Source of the DNA: Frateuria_A yonginensis
Lineage (GTDB): Bacteria > Pseudomonadota > Gammaproteobacteria > Xanthomonadales > Rhodanobacteraceae
Assembly: GCF_037137055.1 (NCBI RefSeq)
Contig: NZ_JBBBNY010000003.1
Span: 310,001-374,000, forward strand
Length of the DNA stretch: 64,000 nt
Direction of reading: 5' to 3'
The translations under genes and the position numbers were made by a program. Below the pieces are notes generated by a model. It was given only the letters and a program-made list of their open reading frames with translations. It had not been told where the DNA came from and made no database searches. Shown here piece after piece: positions 35,201 through 44,800 of the stretch. How positions within the stretch are numbered: the stretch's first letter is position 1; each line of letters starts with the position of its first letter.

Positions 35201-36394
35201 CACCGGCTCCACGTGCAGCCGCTCGAGCTGGCTGCGCTGGCTGTAGCGCATCACCCGCGCGCTGCCGGTGTCGACCACGTAACGGATGCGCGGCACCGTC
35301 AGCGAGGTTTCCGCCACGTTGGTGGCGAGCACGATGCGCCGCCTGGGGCCGGGCCTGAACACACGGTCCTGATCGGCGGCGGAGAGCCGCGCGTACAGCG
35401 GCAGCACTTCGGTCTCGCGGTACTGGCGGCGCGAGAGCAGCAGGTGCGCGTCGCGGATCTCGCGCTCGCCGGGCAGGAACACCAGCACGTCGCCGGGCCC
35501 GCCGCCGAGGCTGCGATCGCCCATGATCTCGTCGATCGCCAGCGCGACGTGCTCGGCGCTGCCCTGCGTCACGTCGCGCCCGCGTTCGCCCCCCAGCGCG
35601 TCGGCCGGCCGCCAGCGCACCTCCACCGGGTAGGCGCGACCCTCCACCGATACCACCGGCGCGTCGCCGAAATGCGCGGCGAAGCGCGCCGTGTCGATGG
35701 TCGCCGAGGTGACGATGATCTTCAGCTCCGGCCGCTTCTGGGCGAGGCGCTTGAGGTAGCCGAGCAGGAAGTCGATGTTGAGGCTGCGCTCGTGCGCCTC
35801 GTCGATGATGATCGTGTCGTAGGCCGACAGCCACGGGTCGCCCTGCGTCTCGGCCAGCAGGATGCCGTCGGTCATGAACTTGACCAGCGTGCGCTCGGAC
35901 ACCTGGTCGGTGAAGCGCACCTGGAAGCCGACCTGCTCGCCCAGCGGCGTGCCCAGTTCCTCCGCCACGCGCCGCGCCACCGAGCGCGCAGCCAGGCGGC
36001 GCGGCTGGGTACAGCCGATCATCCCCGCCTCGCCGCGCCCGGCGGCCAGGCACAGCTTGGGCAACTGGGTGGTCTTGCCCGAGCCGGTCTCGCCGGCGAC
36101 CACCACGACCTGGTGGGCACGGATCAGCCCGACGATCTCGTCGGCCCGCGCACTGATCGGCAGCGACTCGTCCAGCCGGATCGCAGGCTTGGCCTCGGCG
36201 CGCGCCTGCCGTCGCGCCGCCGAGGCCGCGATGTCCGCCGCCAGCGCCTCGAGCTTGCGCGCGTCCGGCTGCCGCGACAGTCCGCGCCAGCGTCCCAGCA
36301 GGCGGCCGTAGTCGCGGCTGGACACGCCGGCCAGCGCCTCGCGCAAGTCGCGCAGGCGGGCTTCGGGCGGGGTGGCGGGCGCGGTGTCGTTCAT
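32276..36394 (-). CDS. hrpA: ATP-dependent RNA helicase HrpA, with an in-frame insertion
   Basis: 1372-aa DEAH-box helicase involved in RNA metabolism and stalled-ribosome rescue. Motif I is GETGSGKTTQLPKLCL, motif II IIIDEAHERSLN, motif III VTSATIDTARF, with motif VI following in QRKGRCGRIGPG; helicase-associated and OB-fold domains and the long HrpA-specific C-terminus follow. The start at 36394 (MNDTAPATPPEARL) is standard. Around residues 620-695 there is a ~75-residue low-complexity stretch (GPRKGSKQAATATKGP, SLTPAPSPGGRGGRN) that interrupts the domain order and is encoded by REP-like DNA (34335-34371). The reading frame stays open. Confidence 0.93.
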   Translation of the reverse strand: MNDTAPATPPEARLRDLREALAGVSSRDYGRLLGRWRGLSRQPDARKLEALAADIAASAARRQARAEAKPAIRLDESLPISARADEIVGLIRAHQVVVVAGETGSGKTTQLPKLCLAAGRGEAGMIGCTQPRRLAARSVARRVAEELGTPLGEQVGFQVRFTDQVSERTLVKFMTDGILLAETQGDPWLSAYDTIIIDEAHERSLNIDFLLGYLKRLAQKRPELKIIVTSATIDTARFAAHFGDAPVVSVEGRAYPVEVRWRPADALGGERGRDVTQGSAEHVALAIDEIMGDRSLGGGPGDVLVFLPGEREIRDAHLLLSRRQYRETEVLPLYARLSAADQDRVFRPGPRRRIVLATNVAETSLTVPRIRYVVDTGSARVMRYSQRSQLERLHVEPVSQAAADQRKGRCGRIGPGVCYRLYDEADFESRPRYTDPELLRSSLANVILRMLALKLGEVEDFPFLEAPDPRMVADGYRRLAEISAIDERRQLTAIGRQLARLPIDVQLARMLVEAQQRHALRELLVIVAFLSIQDPRERPADARQQADAAHAAFADPKSDFLGVLNLWRAYNEAHQELTQSKLRDWCGRHFLSFLRMREWRELHRQLLLVVAELGWQLDGPVPAPPVSIEKGTEGRREGAGPRKGSKQAATATKGPVSRSEARASRAGTLRGGPRSLTPAPSPGGRGGRNPTPGDEVARPELYEAIHRSLLAGLPTQVGHKDEKGIYRSTRERRFQVFPGSALAKAPPAWVFAAQILDVGGRVWGMSCARVEPAWIEQQAAHLVKASCRDPHWSRRRGTVVAYEQVSLFGLTLVERRPVTFQPQDPPLAHAIFLREALARGDLDARADFVRANQRVLAQAHEIEAKQRREGLVRSEEGLATFFEGKLPEDIASTRALDAWYGRARPAEQAALRWSLDDVLVGTGGLDPKAFPATLDIPPQRYRLEYRFVPGDEADGVTLQLPLAMLNALPAARCEWLVPGLLPDKAAELIRGLPKALRRNFVPAPDFARAFAEAESPRDQPLAEALAAFLERTTGVEPPVAEFAAVELPPHLKMRFRLHDERGRTLATGRDLDALRRQWSDQAREAFSRKTDVELTREDVTRWDFEEIPPQVRSEGGLTAFPALVDLGEAVALRVFERRDEAHAAHLKGVERLLRNALASELKQARRRLPIANALSLKYAPLGSVEGLREDLVEGGFQDLLTAHDLDARTAGAFEALRTALARELFAAAVERLKLAEPIIEAQAELKPWLEPPLIGFARASYDDLREQLAALLAPGFLRELPTARLAHYPRYLKAMRLRAERLRQDPAKDQQRMLQVQPYWREYLKHQAAGNAALDELRWLIEEWRVSLFAQELRTAEPVSAKRLARALEALA
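34335..34371. repeat. REP-like element (CCCTCTCC...GGGGTGAGG family) inside hrpA
   Basis: The segment starts CCCCCTCTCCCTCCGGGTGA and continues into GGGGGCTGGGGTGAGGG, with complementary arms. It is the same family as the elements at 50359-50400, 50787-50821, 51204-51310 and 54066-54103. Here it lies within the coding sequence and is translated as SLTPAPSPGGRG. Confidence 0.8.
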
Positions 36395-36504
36395 GGGGAC
36401 CGCACATGATAGCCGCAGGCTATGGGCCCCATCGGAACGATTCATTTCCGCCTGGCGGCTCGAGCCGATACCTTGGCCCGGTACCCACGACGGAGGGATC
36501 TCCC

Positions 36505-36969
36505 ATGGCCGACATCGGCATCGCCCTGCAGGACCGCCAGACCATTGCCGAGCAGCTTTCCAAGCTGCTGGCGGATACCTATTCGCTGTACCTGAAGACC
36601 CACAGCTTCCACTGGAACGTCACCGGCCCGCAGTTCAACAGCCTGCACGCCATGTTCGAGACCCAGTACAACGCGCTGTGGCTCGCGGCCGACGAGATTG
36701 CCGAACGCATCCGCACCCTGGACGTGTTCGCGCCGGGCTCCTACAGCCAGTTCGCCAGGCTCACCTCGATCAGGGAGGAGCCCGGCGTGCCGGACTGGAA
36801 GGAGATGGTGGGCCAGCTGGTCGAGGGCCACGAGATCGCGGCCCACACCGCCCGCGGCGCCATCAGGGTGGCCCAGGACGGCGGCGACGAAGGCACCGCC
36901 GACATGCTCACCGGCCGGCTGAAGGAACACGAGAAGACCGCGTGGATGCTTCGCTCGCTGCTCAAGTAG
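36505..36969 (+). CDS. dps: Dps-family DNA-binding ferritin-like protein
   Basis: 154-aa mini-ferritin that oxidises and stores iron and protects DNA under stress. The ferroxidase motif is intact: KTHSFHWNVTGPQFNSLHAM followed by FETQYNALWLAADEIAERIR, with the His and Asp/Glu ligands. The C-terminal helix is GRLKEHEKTAWMLRSLLK. ATG 36505 follows CGGAGGGATCTCCC, a strong ribosome site. It is divergent from hrpA and followed by a pair of inverted REP elements that may end its transcript. Confidence 0.93.
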   Translation: MADIGIALQDRQTIAEQLSKLLADTYSLYLKTHSFHWNVTGPQFNSLHAMFETQYNALWLAADEIAERIRTLDVFAPGSYSQFARLTSIREEPGVPDWKEMVGQLVEGHEIAAHTARGAIRVAQDGGDEGTADMLTGRLKEHEKTAWMLRSLLK

Positions 36970-36981
36970 ACCGATCCCACG

Positions 36982-37060
36982 GCAGGAGCGAGCTTGCTCG
37001 CGGTGCGCCTGGCGCTGATCCGCCGAGCGAAAGGCATCGCGAGCAAGCTCGCTCCTACGC
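36982..37060. repeat. Pair of inverted REP elements downstream of dps
   Basis: The 25-bp element at 36982-37006 (starting GCAGGAGCGAGCTTGCTCGC) is repeated in inverse orientation at 37034-37060 (GCATCGCGAGCAAGCTCGCT and on), with a 27-bp spacer. Such inverted REP pairs form large hairpins and often act as mRNA stabilisers or terminators. Confidence 0.85.
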
Positions 37061-37141
37061 CTGCCTACCCTGCCGCCGCCCCCGCCTGACCTCGCGCTGA
37101 CCAACCCGAGGTGGCCTTTATTGAGCCATCCCAGCCGGATC

Positions 37142-37152
37142 GTTAAGCTCCG
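37142..37152 (+). promoter_or_regulatory. TAAGCT promoter-like element upstream of the glucan synthase gene
   Basis: GTTAAGCTCCG matches GCTAAGCTGCG upstream of tamA and the TPR gene at 9 of 11 positions. It ends about 45 bp before the predicted TTG start. Both this gene and tamA also share a CTTTAT block about 25 bp further upstream. Confidence 0.35.
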
Positions 37153-37197
37153 CGGGCTTGATTGGCCTCACATGGAGGCGTCCGACGGGGAACGTTT

Positions 37198-39798
37198 TTG
37201 AGCGCCACAGCAGCCACGAACGACAGCCGGCACCCGCTGCTTGCGGCCATCCTGCTCGCGTTGCTGGTGGCGGCGCTCAACATCGGCCTGTGGTGGTGGG
37301 GCAACCGGCCGCACGGCCCGGAGGACTGGCACGGGCCGATCGCCGGCTATTCGGTGTCGGTGTTCCAGCGCTACCAGAACCCGCTCAAGCAGGACTTTCC
37401 CAGCGACGAGGAGATCGACGCGGACCTCAAACTCCTGCGTCGCTACACCCCGCGCATCCGCACCTATTCGACGCTCGAGAACCCGCAGGTCTACCGCCTG
37501 GCCGAGAAGGAAGGGCTGAAGGTGATGGCCGGCGCGAACATCGACACGCGCCTGGAGAACAACGAGAAGGAGCTGGAGGCGCTGATCGCGCTGGCGCGCC
37601 GTTATCCCGAAACCATCAACCGGGTGATCGTCGGCAACGAGGTGCTGTTCCGCGGCGACCTGACCGTGGAGCAGATGGAGGCCTACCTCGACCGCGCCCG
37701 CGCCGCGATCCGCCAGCCGGTCTCCATCGCCGAGCCGGACTACATCTGGATCAAGTACCCCGAGCTCGCGCGGCACGTCGACTTCATCACCATCCATCTG
37801 TTCCCGTTCTGGAACGGCATCGCGCGCAAGGATGCGGTGGACGCGGCGCTGGGCGCCTACGACAACATCCGCCACATGTATCCGGACAAGCCGGTGGTGG
37901 TCGGCGAGATCGGCTGGCCCTCCAACGGTGACCGGCACGAGTATGCCGATCCCTCGATCTCCAACGAGGCGATCTTCATTCGCGACTGGCTGAATGCGGC
38001 CAAGGCCCGCAACATCGACTACTACCTGCTCGAAGCCTTCGACCAGCCGTGGAAGGAGAACCTGGGCGAGGGCCGCACCGGCGCCTACTGGGGCACCTTC
38101 AACGCCGACCGCCAGCTGAAGTTCCCGTTCACCGGCCCGGTCACCGAGGACACCGCCTGGCCGTGGAAGGCGCTGGCAGCCAGCCTGCTGGCGCTGGTCC
38201 CGATGATCTGGTTCGCGCGCAAGTTCAAGCGCTTCAGGCTGATGGGCCGGCTGTTCTTCTGCCTGCTGATCCAGCTCGCCTGCGGCCTGATCGTGTGGTC
38301 GGCCACCCTGCCTTTCAACTTCTACCTGAGCTGGATCGACTGGACCATGCTGGTCCTGCTGTTCCCGGCGCAGATCGCGATCCTCGCGATCCTGCTGATC
38401 AACGGCTTCGAGTTCACCGAGGTGCTGTGGCGCCGCCGCTGGCAGCGCGAAGCGCAGCCGCTCAGGCCCGACCGTCCGGAGAAGCAGCCGTTCGTCTCCA
38501 TCCACCTGGCCTGCTACAACGAGCCGCCGGAAATGGTGATCGCCACGCTCGACTCGCTGGCGGCGCTGGACTACGAGAATTTCGAAGTCCTGGTGATCGA
38601 CAACAACACCAGGAACCCGGAGGTGTGGAAGCCGGTCGAGGCCTACTGCGAGCAGCTGGGCAAGCGTTTCCGCTTCTTCCACCTGGAGCCGTGGCCGGGC
38701 TTCAAGGCCGGCGCGCTCAACTTCGGGCTGAAGGAGACCGATCCGCGCGCCGAGGTGGTGGCCGTGATCGACGCCGACTACGTGGTGCGGCCGGACTGGC
38801 TCGCCACGCTCACCGGCTACTTCCACGACCCGAAGGTGGCGGTGGTGCAGTGCCCGCAGGCGCACCGCGACTTCGAGCACAACCGCTTCCGCCGCATGAC
38901 CGCGTGGGAATTCGACGGCTTCTTCCGCATCGGCATGCACCACCGCAACGAGCGCAACGCAATCATCCAGCACGGCACCATGACCATGGTCCGCCGCTCG
39001 GCACTGGAGGGCACCGGCGGCTGGTCGGAGTGGACCATCTGCGAGGACGCCGAGCTCGGCCTGCGCCTCATGCATGCCGGCTACGAGCTGGTCTACGTCG
39101 ACGAGCTGATGGGCAAGGGCCTCACGCCCGCCGATTTCAAGGCCTACAAGAGCCAGCGCTACCGCTGGGCGTTCGGCGCCATGCAGATCCTCAAGGGCCG
39201 CTGGGACTGGATGACGAAGAAGGGCCCGCTCTCGCTGGGCCAGCGCTTCCACTTCCTCACCGGCTGGTTCAGCTGGTTCGCGGACGCGCTGCATCTGGTG
39301 TTTACCCTGATGGCGATCTACTGGACCGCCGGCATGGTCGCCTTCCCGCACCTGTTCAGCCTGCCGATGCAGCTGTTCCTGATCCCGGTGATCGGCTTCT
39401 TCTTCGCCAAGGCGATCTTCGGCATCGTGCTCTACCGCGCACGCGTGCCCTGCGGCTGGTACGACACGCTGATGGCCTCGCTGGCCAGCATGGGCCTGTC
39501 GCACGCGATCGCCCGCGGCATCCTGCACGGCCTGACCCAGGAGAAGACCTCCTTCGTGGTGACCGCCAAGAGCCGGCGCCTGGGCGGTTCCAACTTCGCC
39601 GCGTTCGCACCGGTGCGCGAGGAGGTGCTGATGGCCTGCGCACTGACGCTGTGCATCGTCGGCATGGCGCTGTCCTTCGGCACCCGCTACGTGGAGGGCA
39701 CGCTGTGGATGGTGATCCTGGCCGCGCAGTCGATCCCCTACTTCTCGGCCATGGCCGGCGCCTGGATCGCCCACAAGGCGGGGGACAAGGCGGGCTGA
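37198..39798 (+). CDS. Membrane GH17-GT2 beta-glucan synthase (NdvB/NdvC-like)
   Basis: 866-aa fusion protein. After a first membrane helix comes a periplasmic glycoside-hydrolase family 17 domain with acid/base Glu148 (VGNEVLF) and nucleophile Glu237 (VVGEIGWPSNG). Membrane helices (residues ~320-420) lead to a cytoplasmic family 2 glycosyltransferase with VIDADYV (D525-D527), TICEDAELGLRL and QRYRW (Q653-W657), then further helices. This architecture is that of the proteins making beta-1,3-linked (often cyclic) periplasmic glucans. TTG 37198 is chosen because GGGGA precedes it at good spacing; TTG 37162 is the upstream limit. A role in osmoadaptation or biofilm tolerance is inferred from the family. 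Confidence 0.88.
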   Translation: MSATAATNDSRHPLLAAILLALLVAALNIGLWWWGNRPHGPEDWHGPIAGYSVSVFQRYQNPLKQDFPSDEEIDADLKLLRRYTPRIRTYSTLENPQVYRLAEKEGLKVMAGANIDTRLENNEKELEALIALARRYPETINRVIVGNEVLFRGDLTVEQMEAYLDRARAAIRQPVSIAEPDYIWIKYPELARHVDFITIHLFPFWNGIARKDAVDAALGAYDNIRHMYPDKPVVVGEIGWPSNGDRHEYADPSISNEAIFIRDWLNAAKARNIDYYLLEAFDQPWKENLGEGRTGAYWGTFNADRQLKFPFTGPVTEDTAWPWKALAASLLALVPMIWFARKFKRFRLMGRLFFCLLIQLACGLIVWSATLPFNFYLSWIDWTMLVLLFPAQIAILAILLINGFEFTEVLWRRRWQREAQPLRPDRPEKQPFVSIHLACYNEPPEMVIATLDSLAALDYENFEVLVIDNNTRNPEVWKPVEAYCEQLGKRFRFFHLEPWPGFKAGALNFGLKETDPRAEVVAVIDADYVVRPDWLATLTGYFHDPKVAVVQCPQAHRDFEHNRFRRMTAWEFDGFFRIGMHHRNERNAIIQHGTMTMVRRSALEGTGGWSEWTICEDAELGLRLMHAGYELVYVDELMGKGLTPADFKAYKSQRYRWAFGAMQILKGRWDWMTKKGPLSLGQRFHFLTGWFSWFADALHLVFTLMAIYWTAGMVAFPHLFSLPMQLFLIPVIGFFFAKAIFGIVLYRARVPCGWYDTLMASLASMGLSHAIARGILHGLTQEKTSFVVTAKSRRLGGSNFAAFAPVREEVLMACALTLCIVGMALSFGTRYVEGTLWMVILAAQSIPYFSAMAGAWIAHKAGDKAG

Positions 39799-39832
39799 GC
39801 GGCGCCTTTTATGCCGCTCCCACATCCGCACC

Positions 39833-39843
39833 GCTAAGCTGCG
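39833..39843 (+). promoter_or_regulatory. GCTAAGCTGCG promoter-like element upstream of tamA
   Basis: Identical to the element upstream of the TPR gene at 30035-30045; it ends 36 bp before the tamA start. The hexamer TAAGCT could serve as a -10 region. Confidence 0.38.
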
Positions 39844-39879
39844 TGAACGCACGCACCCGCACAGGGAACGTCCCCAAGC

Positions 39880-41637
39880 ATGCGCCTGCTCCGTAGCCTG
39901 CCCGCCCTGCTCCTGCTGCTGCCCCTGGCCGCACGGGCAGGCGTGACGCTGGTGGTGCAGGGCGTGGACGACCCCCTGAAGACGGCGGTGCGCGACGGCG
40001 TGGAGCTGTCGCAGTACGCCACGCGGCCGGTCAGCGAGGCGCAGATCCGGCGCCTGTACGAGGCGGCCCCCGGGCAAGTGCGCACCGCCCTGGAACCGTA
40101 CGGCTACTACGATGCCGCCGTGCAGGGCAGCCTCACCCGCACCGGCACCGACGCCTGGCGGGTGGTGCTGCGGGTCAGTCCCGGCGAACCGGTGCGCATC
40201 AGCGACGTGCAGGTCACGCTGGACGAGGAGGCACTGGCGGTCCCGGCCATCCGCGGCGCCGAACGTGCGGTCGAACGCCTGAAAGGCAAGCCGCTCGACC
40301 ACGGCGCCTACGAGAAGGCGCGTGACGGCGTCAGCGCCGCGCTCACCGCCCACGGCTTCCTCGGCGCGAAGCTCGCCGTGCACGAGGTCGCGGTCACCCG
40401 CGCCGACCGCAGCGCCGTGGTGCGGCTGGCCTGGCAGGCCGGCCCGCGCTACCGCTTCGGCCAGGTGCATTTCGAGGGTTCGCAGTTCGAGCCGGGCTTC
40501 CTGCAACGTTACGTGCCGTTCGAGCGCGGCGAGTACTTCGATCAGAGCGACCTGCTGCGCCTGCAGGAGGCGCTCAACGGCGCCGACTATTTCGCGGTGG
40601 TCAACGTGCAACCGGACGTGCACGACGCCAGCCGCACCGTGGACGTCGCGGTGCAGCTGCAGCCGGCCAAGCGCAGCGTCTACACCGGCGGCCCGTTCAT
40701 CGGTACCGATACCGGCTTCGGCGTGCGCGCGGGGCTCGAGCGGCGCTGGATCAACGCCCGCGGCCACAAGTGGAGGAACGAGCTGGTGCTGGCGCAGCGG
40801 TTGAAGACGCTGTCCTCGCTGTATTCGATCCCGCTGCCGGGCAGCAACCAGCGCAGCCTCAACTTCGGCGTCAACTTCCGCGACGCCGACACGGTGACCT
40901 CGCAGTCGCGCACGCTCGAGCTGGTGGGCAACGAGACCGAGCAGTGGCACGGCTGGACCCGCACCGTCGGTGCGCACGCGCTGATCGGCACCTTCACCGT
41001 CGGCAAGCGCGGCAACGAGCCGGACAACGCGCCGGGCATCGAGCACGGCCGCAGCCAGCTGGTGTTCGCCGAGGCCTCGCTGTCGAAGAAGCACGGCGAC
41101 AACCCCACCTTCGTGCGCTACGGCTGGTCGCTCGACGTCTACGCGCGCAGCACCGCCGGCACGCTGCTGTCGGACACCCGCTTCAGCCAGCTCGCCGCCG
41201 ACGCCAAGTGGATCCGCGCCTTCGCCGGGCGCAACCGGCTGATCCTGCGCGGCAGCGCCGGCGTCACCTGGACCGGCGACTTCAGCGCGCTGCCGCCGCA
41301 GCTGCGCTTCTTCGCCGGCGGCGACCGCTCCGTGCGCGGCTACGGCTACCAGGCGATCGGCCCGCGCAACGCCTACGACCGCGTGATCGGCGGACGCAAC
41401 CTGCTGGTCGCCAGCACCGAGGTCGAGCACTACTTCACCCGCCAGTGGGGCATGGCCGCGTTCGTCGACGCGGGCAACGCCTTCAACGGGTTCGACTACC
41501 GGCCGCGCCTGGGCGCCGGCCTGGGCGTACGCTGGCTGTCGCCGGTGGGCATGATCCGCGTGGACGTGGGCGTGCCCATCCACGACGACCACGAACACGG
41601 CTTCCATCTGCACCTGGTGATAGGGCCGGACCTGTGA
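39880..41637 (+). CDS. tamA: Translocation and assembly module protein TamA
   Basis: 585-aa Omp85-family outer-membrane protein. It has a signal peptide (MRLLRSLPALLLLLPLAARA), three POTRA domains (to about residue 260) and a 16-stranded barrel. The barrel holds the Omp85 loop-6 motif in FFAGGDRSVRGYGYQ. With TamB it helps move lipids and insert certain proteins into the outer membrane. The C-terminal strand ends LHLVIGPDL. tamB follows after 181 bp filled with REP elements. Confidence 0.93.
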   Translation: MRLLRSLPALLLLLPLAARAGVTLVVQGVDDPLKTAVRDGVELSQYATRPVSEAQIRRLYEAAPGQVRTALEPYGYYDAAVQGSLTRTGTDAWRVVLRVSPGEPVRISDVQVTLDEEALAVPAIRGAERAVERLKGKPLDHGAYEKARDGVSAALTAHGFLGAKLAVHEVAVTRADRSAVVRLAWQAGPRYRFGQVHFEGSQFEPGFLQRYVPFERGEYFDQSDLLRLQEALNGADYFAVVNVQPDVHDASRTVDVAVQLQPAKRSVYTGGPFIGTDTGFGVRAGLERRWINARGHKWRNELVLAQRLKTLSSLYSIPLPGSNQRSLNFGVNFRDADTVTSQSRTLELVGNETEQWHGWTRTVGAHALIGTFTVGKRGNEPDNAPGIEHGRSQLVFAEASLSKKHGDNPTFVRYGWSLDVYARSTAGTLLSDTRFSQLAADAKWIRAFAGRNRLILRGSAGVTWTGDFSALPPQLRFFAGGDRSVRGYGYQAIGPRNAYDRVIGGRNLLVASTEVEHYFTRQWGMAAFVDAGNAFNGFDYRPRLGAGLGVRWLSPVGMIRVDVGVPIHDDHEHGFHLHLVIGPDL

Positions 41638-41664
41638 CGCGCATGTCCTCCACCCCCTTCCGCA

Positions 41665-41780
41665 CAGGAGCGCGCTTGCTCGCGATGCCCTTCCGCCGCG
41701 ATCGTCACGCGCGCCGGCAGCATCGCGAGCAGGCCCGCTCCGTCGAGGAAGGGGCGCATCGCGAGCAAGCGCGCTCCTGC
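41665..41780. repeat. Three REP elements between tamA and tamB
   Basis: Three copies of the AGGAGC-type element occur: 41665-41688 (CAGGAGCGCGCTTGCTCGCG...), 41720-41741 and 41756-41780 (GCATCGCGAGCAAGCGCGCT...), the last two inverted relative to the first. They fill most of the 181-bp intergenic gap. Confidence 0.85.
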
Positions 41781-41818
41781 CGCCCCCGGGGCGGGCACGG
41801 GGCGGCGGGAGCGTACGC

Positions 41819-44800
41819 ATGACCTGGCTCAAGCGCCTCGGCATCGCCCTGCTCGTCCTGCTCCTGCTGCTGGCGCTGGGCCTGTGGTGGCTGCTCGGCA
41901 CCGGCGCCGGCCTGCGCTTCGCACTGGCGCGTGCGAACGGGTTCACCGGCGGCGCGCTCAGCGTGCGGCAGGCGCAGGGCAGCCTGTCCGGGCCATTGCA
42001 CCTGCAAGGCCTGCGCTACGCGGACGGCAAGGGGCTGGACGTGCGCGTGAACGACACCCGGCTCGACCTGCACCTGTGGCCGCTGCTCGCCAAACGCCTG
42101 CACGCGGACTACCTCGACGTGCGGGGCGTCAGCGTCGCCCTGCCCCCGCCCTCCACGCAGCCGACCGCGTCCGGCCCCATCTCGTTGCAACCGCCGCTGG
42201 CGATCCAGCTCGACCGGGCCCGCGTGGCCGACCTGTCCATCCACCAGGCCGGCCAGCCGCTGTTCGCCGCCGACAGCATCGCGCTGGCCGGTCGCTGGGA
42301 CGACCAGGGCCTCGTCCTGCGTGCCCTGCAGCTGCGCTCGCCCGACGGGCACGCCGACCTGCACGGCAGTCTCGCGCTGGCCGATCACTGGCGCGGCGAC
42401 GCGCAAGGGAGCTTCGCCTGGACGATCGGCGGCGACACCTATGCCGGGCGCCTCGACGCGCGCAGCGACGGCACGCGGGCACGGCTGGAACTGGCCCTGG
42501 GCCGGCCGATGGCGGCACGCCTGCAGGTGGCCCTGCAGCAAGGCGGCGCCTGGCCGTGGACCGCCTCGCTCGTGGCCCCGCGCTTCGATCCCACGCCGTT
42601 GCTTGGCGAAGGCGGCCTGCACAGCCTGGCGCTCGATCTGCGCGGCAGCGGCAGCCGCGAGGGCGGCACCGTCACCGGCGCGGTCGACCTGAACGATTGG
42701 CGCCTGCAGCTGGCGCCACTGCGCGCGCGGCTGAGCAGCGACCGCTCGCTGCTCACGCTGGACACGCTCACCCTCACCTCGCCGCAGCTCAAGGGCCGGC
42801 TCGATGCGCACGGGCAGATCCGGCTCGATGCCCGCCCGCCCGGTGGCTCCCTGCAACTGGCCTGGCAGGAGGTGGAACTGCCGCCCGAACTCGCCGGCCA
42901 GCCGCTGGCCAGCCATGGCCACTTGACGCTCGAGGGCAGCAGCGCGGCCTTCCATGCCGAGGGCGACCTGGCCATCGGCCCGCCGGGCAAGCTGGCGCGG
43001 CTGGCCGTGAACCTGGAGGGCACGCCGCAGCAGCTGGCGCTGCACACGCTGGACCTCAGGCAGCCGCAAGGCCAACTGCACGCGCAAGGCACGCTGGTCC
43101 TGCAGCCCGCGCTCGGCTGGGAGCTGCAGGCCGAGGCGACGGACTTCGACCCCGGCCAGCTCTTCGCCGGCTGGAGCGGCGCGCTGGACGCGCAGCTGTC
43201 CACCCGCGGCACGCTGCCCTCCGGCCACCCGGACGCCACGCTGGAACTGGCCCGGCTGGACGGGCGCCTGCGCGGACGACCGGTGCGCGGCCACGGCCGG
43301 CTGCACCTGGCACCCAATCAGGTGGTCGACGGCACGCTGACGCTCGCCTCCGGCCAGAGCACGGCCACCGTCACGGGCACGCCGGGTGCGCGCAACGACG
43401 TGGAGGTGCGGCTCACCGTCGCCACGCTGGCCGATTGGCTGCCCGACGCCGGTGGACGACTGCAGGCGCACGCCCGCGTCACCGGCCAGCCGCCCGCGCT
43501 GGGCGTCGACCTCCAGGCGCACGGCGGCGCCCTCGCTTACGGCACCCAGCGCGTCGGCTCCCTCGGCCTGGAGGCCCACCTGCCCGATCTCAGCCACCCC
43601 GGTGGCCGCCTCGCGCTCGACGCACGCGAGGCGTGGCTCGGCGGCCTGGCCTTCGACACCCTCGCCCTGCGCGGCGACGGCACCGAGGCGGCACACCGGC
43701 TCACGCTCGACGCACGCGGGCGCCAGCTCACCGCCGCAGTGGCGCTGACGGGCGGACTGAAACAGGGGCACTGGCGGGGCACGCTCGGCACGCTCGACCT
43801 CGCGCCGCAGGGCCTGCCGCGCTGGCGCCTGCAGGCGCCGGCCACGCTGGACGTCGACCACGGCAGGCTGGCGTTGTCGGAACTGTGCCTGACCGCCGGC
43901 GATCCGCTGCTGTGCGTGCAGGGCCGCCAGGATGCCGCCGGCAACCTGCAGGCGGCCTATCGGCTGCGGGCACTGCCGCTGGCGCTGCTGCTCGACGCCG
44001 CCGGCTACGCCGACCTGCCGGTGCGCGCCGATGGCGAGCTGCAGGGCGACGGCAGCGTGCGCCGAGATGCCAGGGGCGCGCTGGAGGGCCAGGCCACGCT
44101 CGCCTCCGCCCAGGGCTCGGTCACCTACGCCGACCATGCCGAACGCCCACTGCTGGCCTGGCGCGACCTGGCCCTCGATGCCCGCCTCGCGCCCCGGCAC
44201 CAGCAGGTGCAGGCCCATGCGGCGCTGGACCGGAACGGACGCCTGGACGGCACCCTCACGATCGATGGACCGGAGCAGGCGCTCGGCGGCCAACTGGACC
44301 TGCGCCTGGAAAGCCTCGCCGCGATCGAACTGCTGACCAGCGAGCTGGCCAACGTGCAGGGGCGCCTGGCCGGCCACTTCGGCTTCGCCGGCACGCTGGC
44401 GCAGCCGGCGATCACCGGCCAGGCGGTGGTGGGCGGCTTCGGCGCCGAAGTACCGGTGGCGGGCCTGAAGCTCGCCGACGGCCAGCTCACCCTGCGCGCA
44501 CCCGATGCGCGGCAGGTGCAACTGGACGGCCACGTGCGCTCGGGCAAGGGCGTGCTGCAGCTGGCCGGCAGCTACGGGCTGGTACCGCAGGCCTCCACCG
44601 CCCTCGCGGTGACCGGCCGCCACGTCACCGTCGCGGACATCCCCGCGGCGCAGGTGGTGCTCACGCCCGACCTGCGCGTGCAACGCGACGCCCAGGGCGT
44701 GCACGTCACCGGCGCGGTCGCGCTGGACAGCGCCGACGTCAACCTCGACCGCCTGCCCGGCGCCGGCGCCGCCAAGGCGTCGCCCGACGTGGTGGTGGTG

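Noticed and set aside
41665..41780. CRISPR-like repeated units
   Set aside because: Repeats are palindromic, variable, in alternating orientation and without regular spacers; they are REP elements.
37168..41946. 1592-codon open frame on the minus strand
   Set aside because: It runs antisense through the glucan synthase and tamA genes and has only composition-driven sequence.
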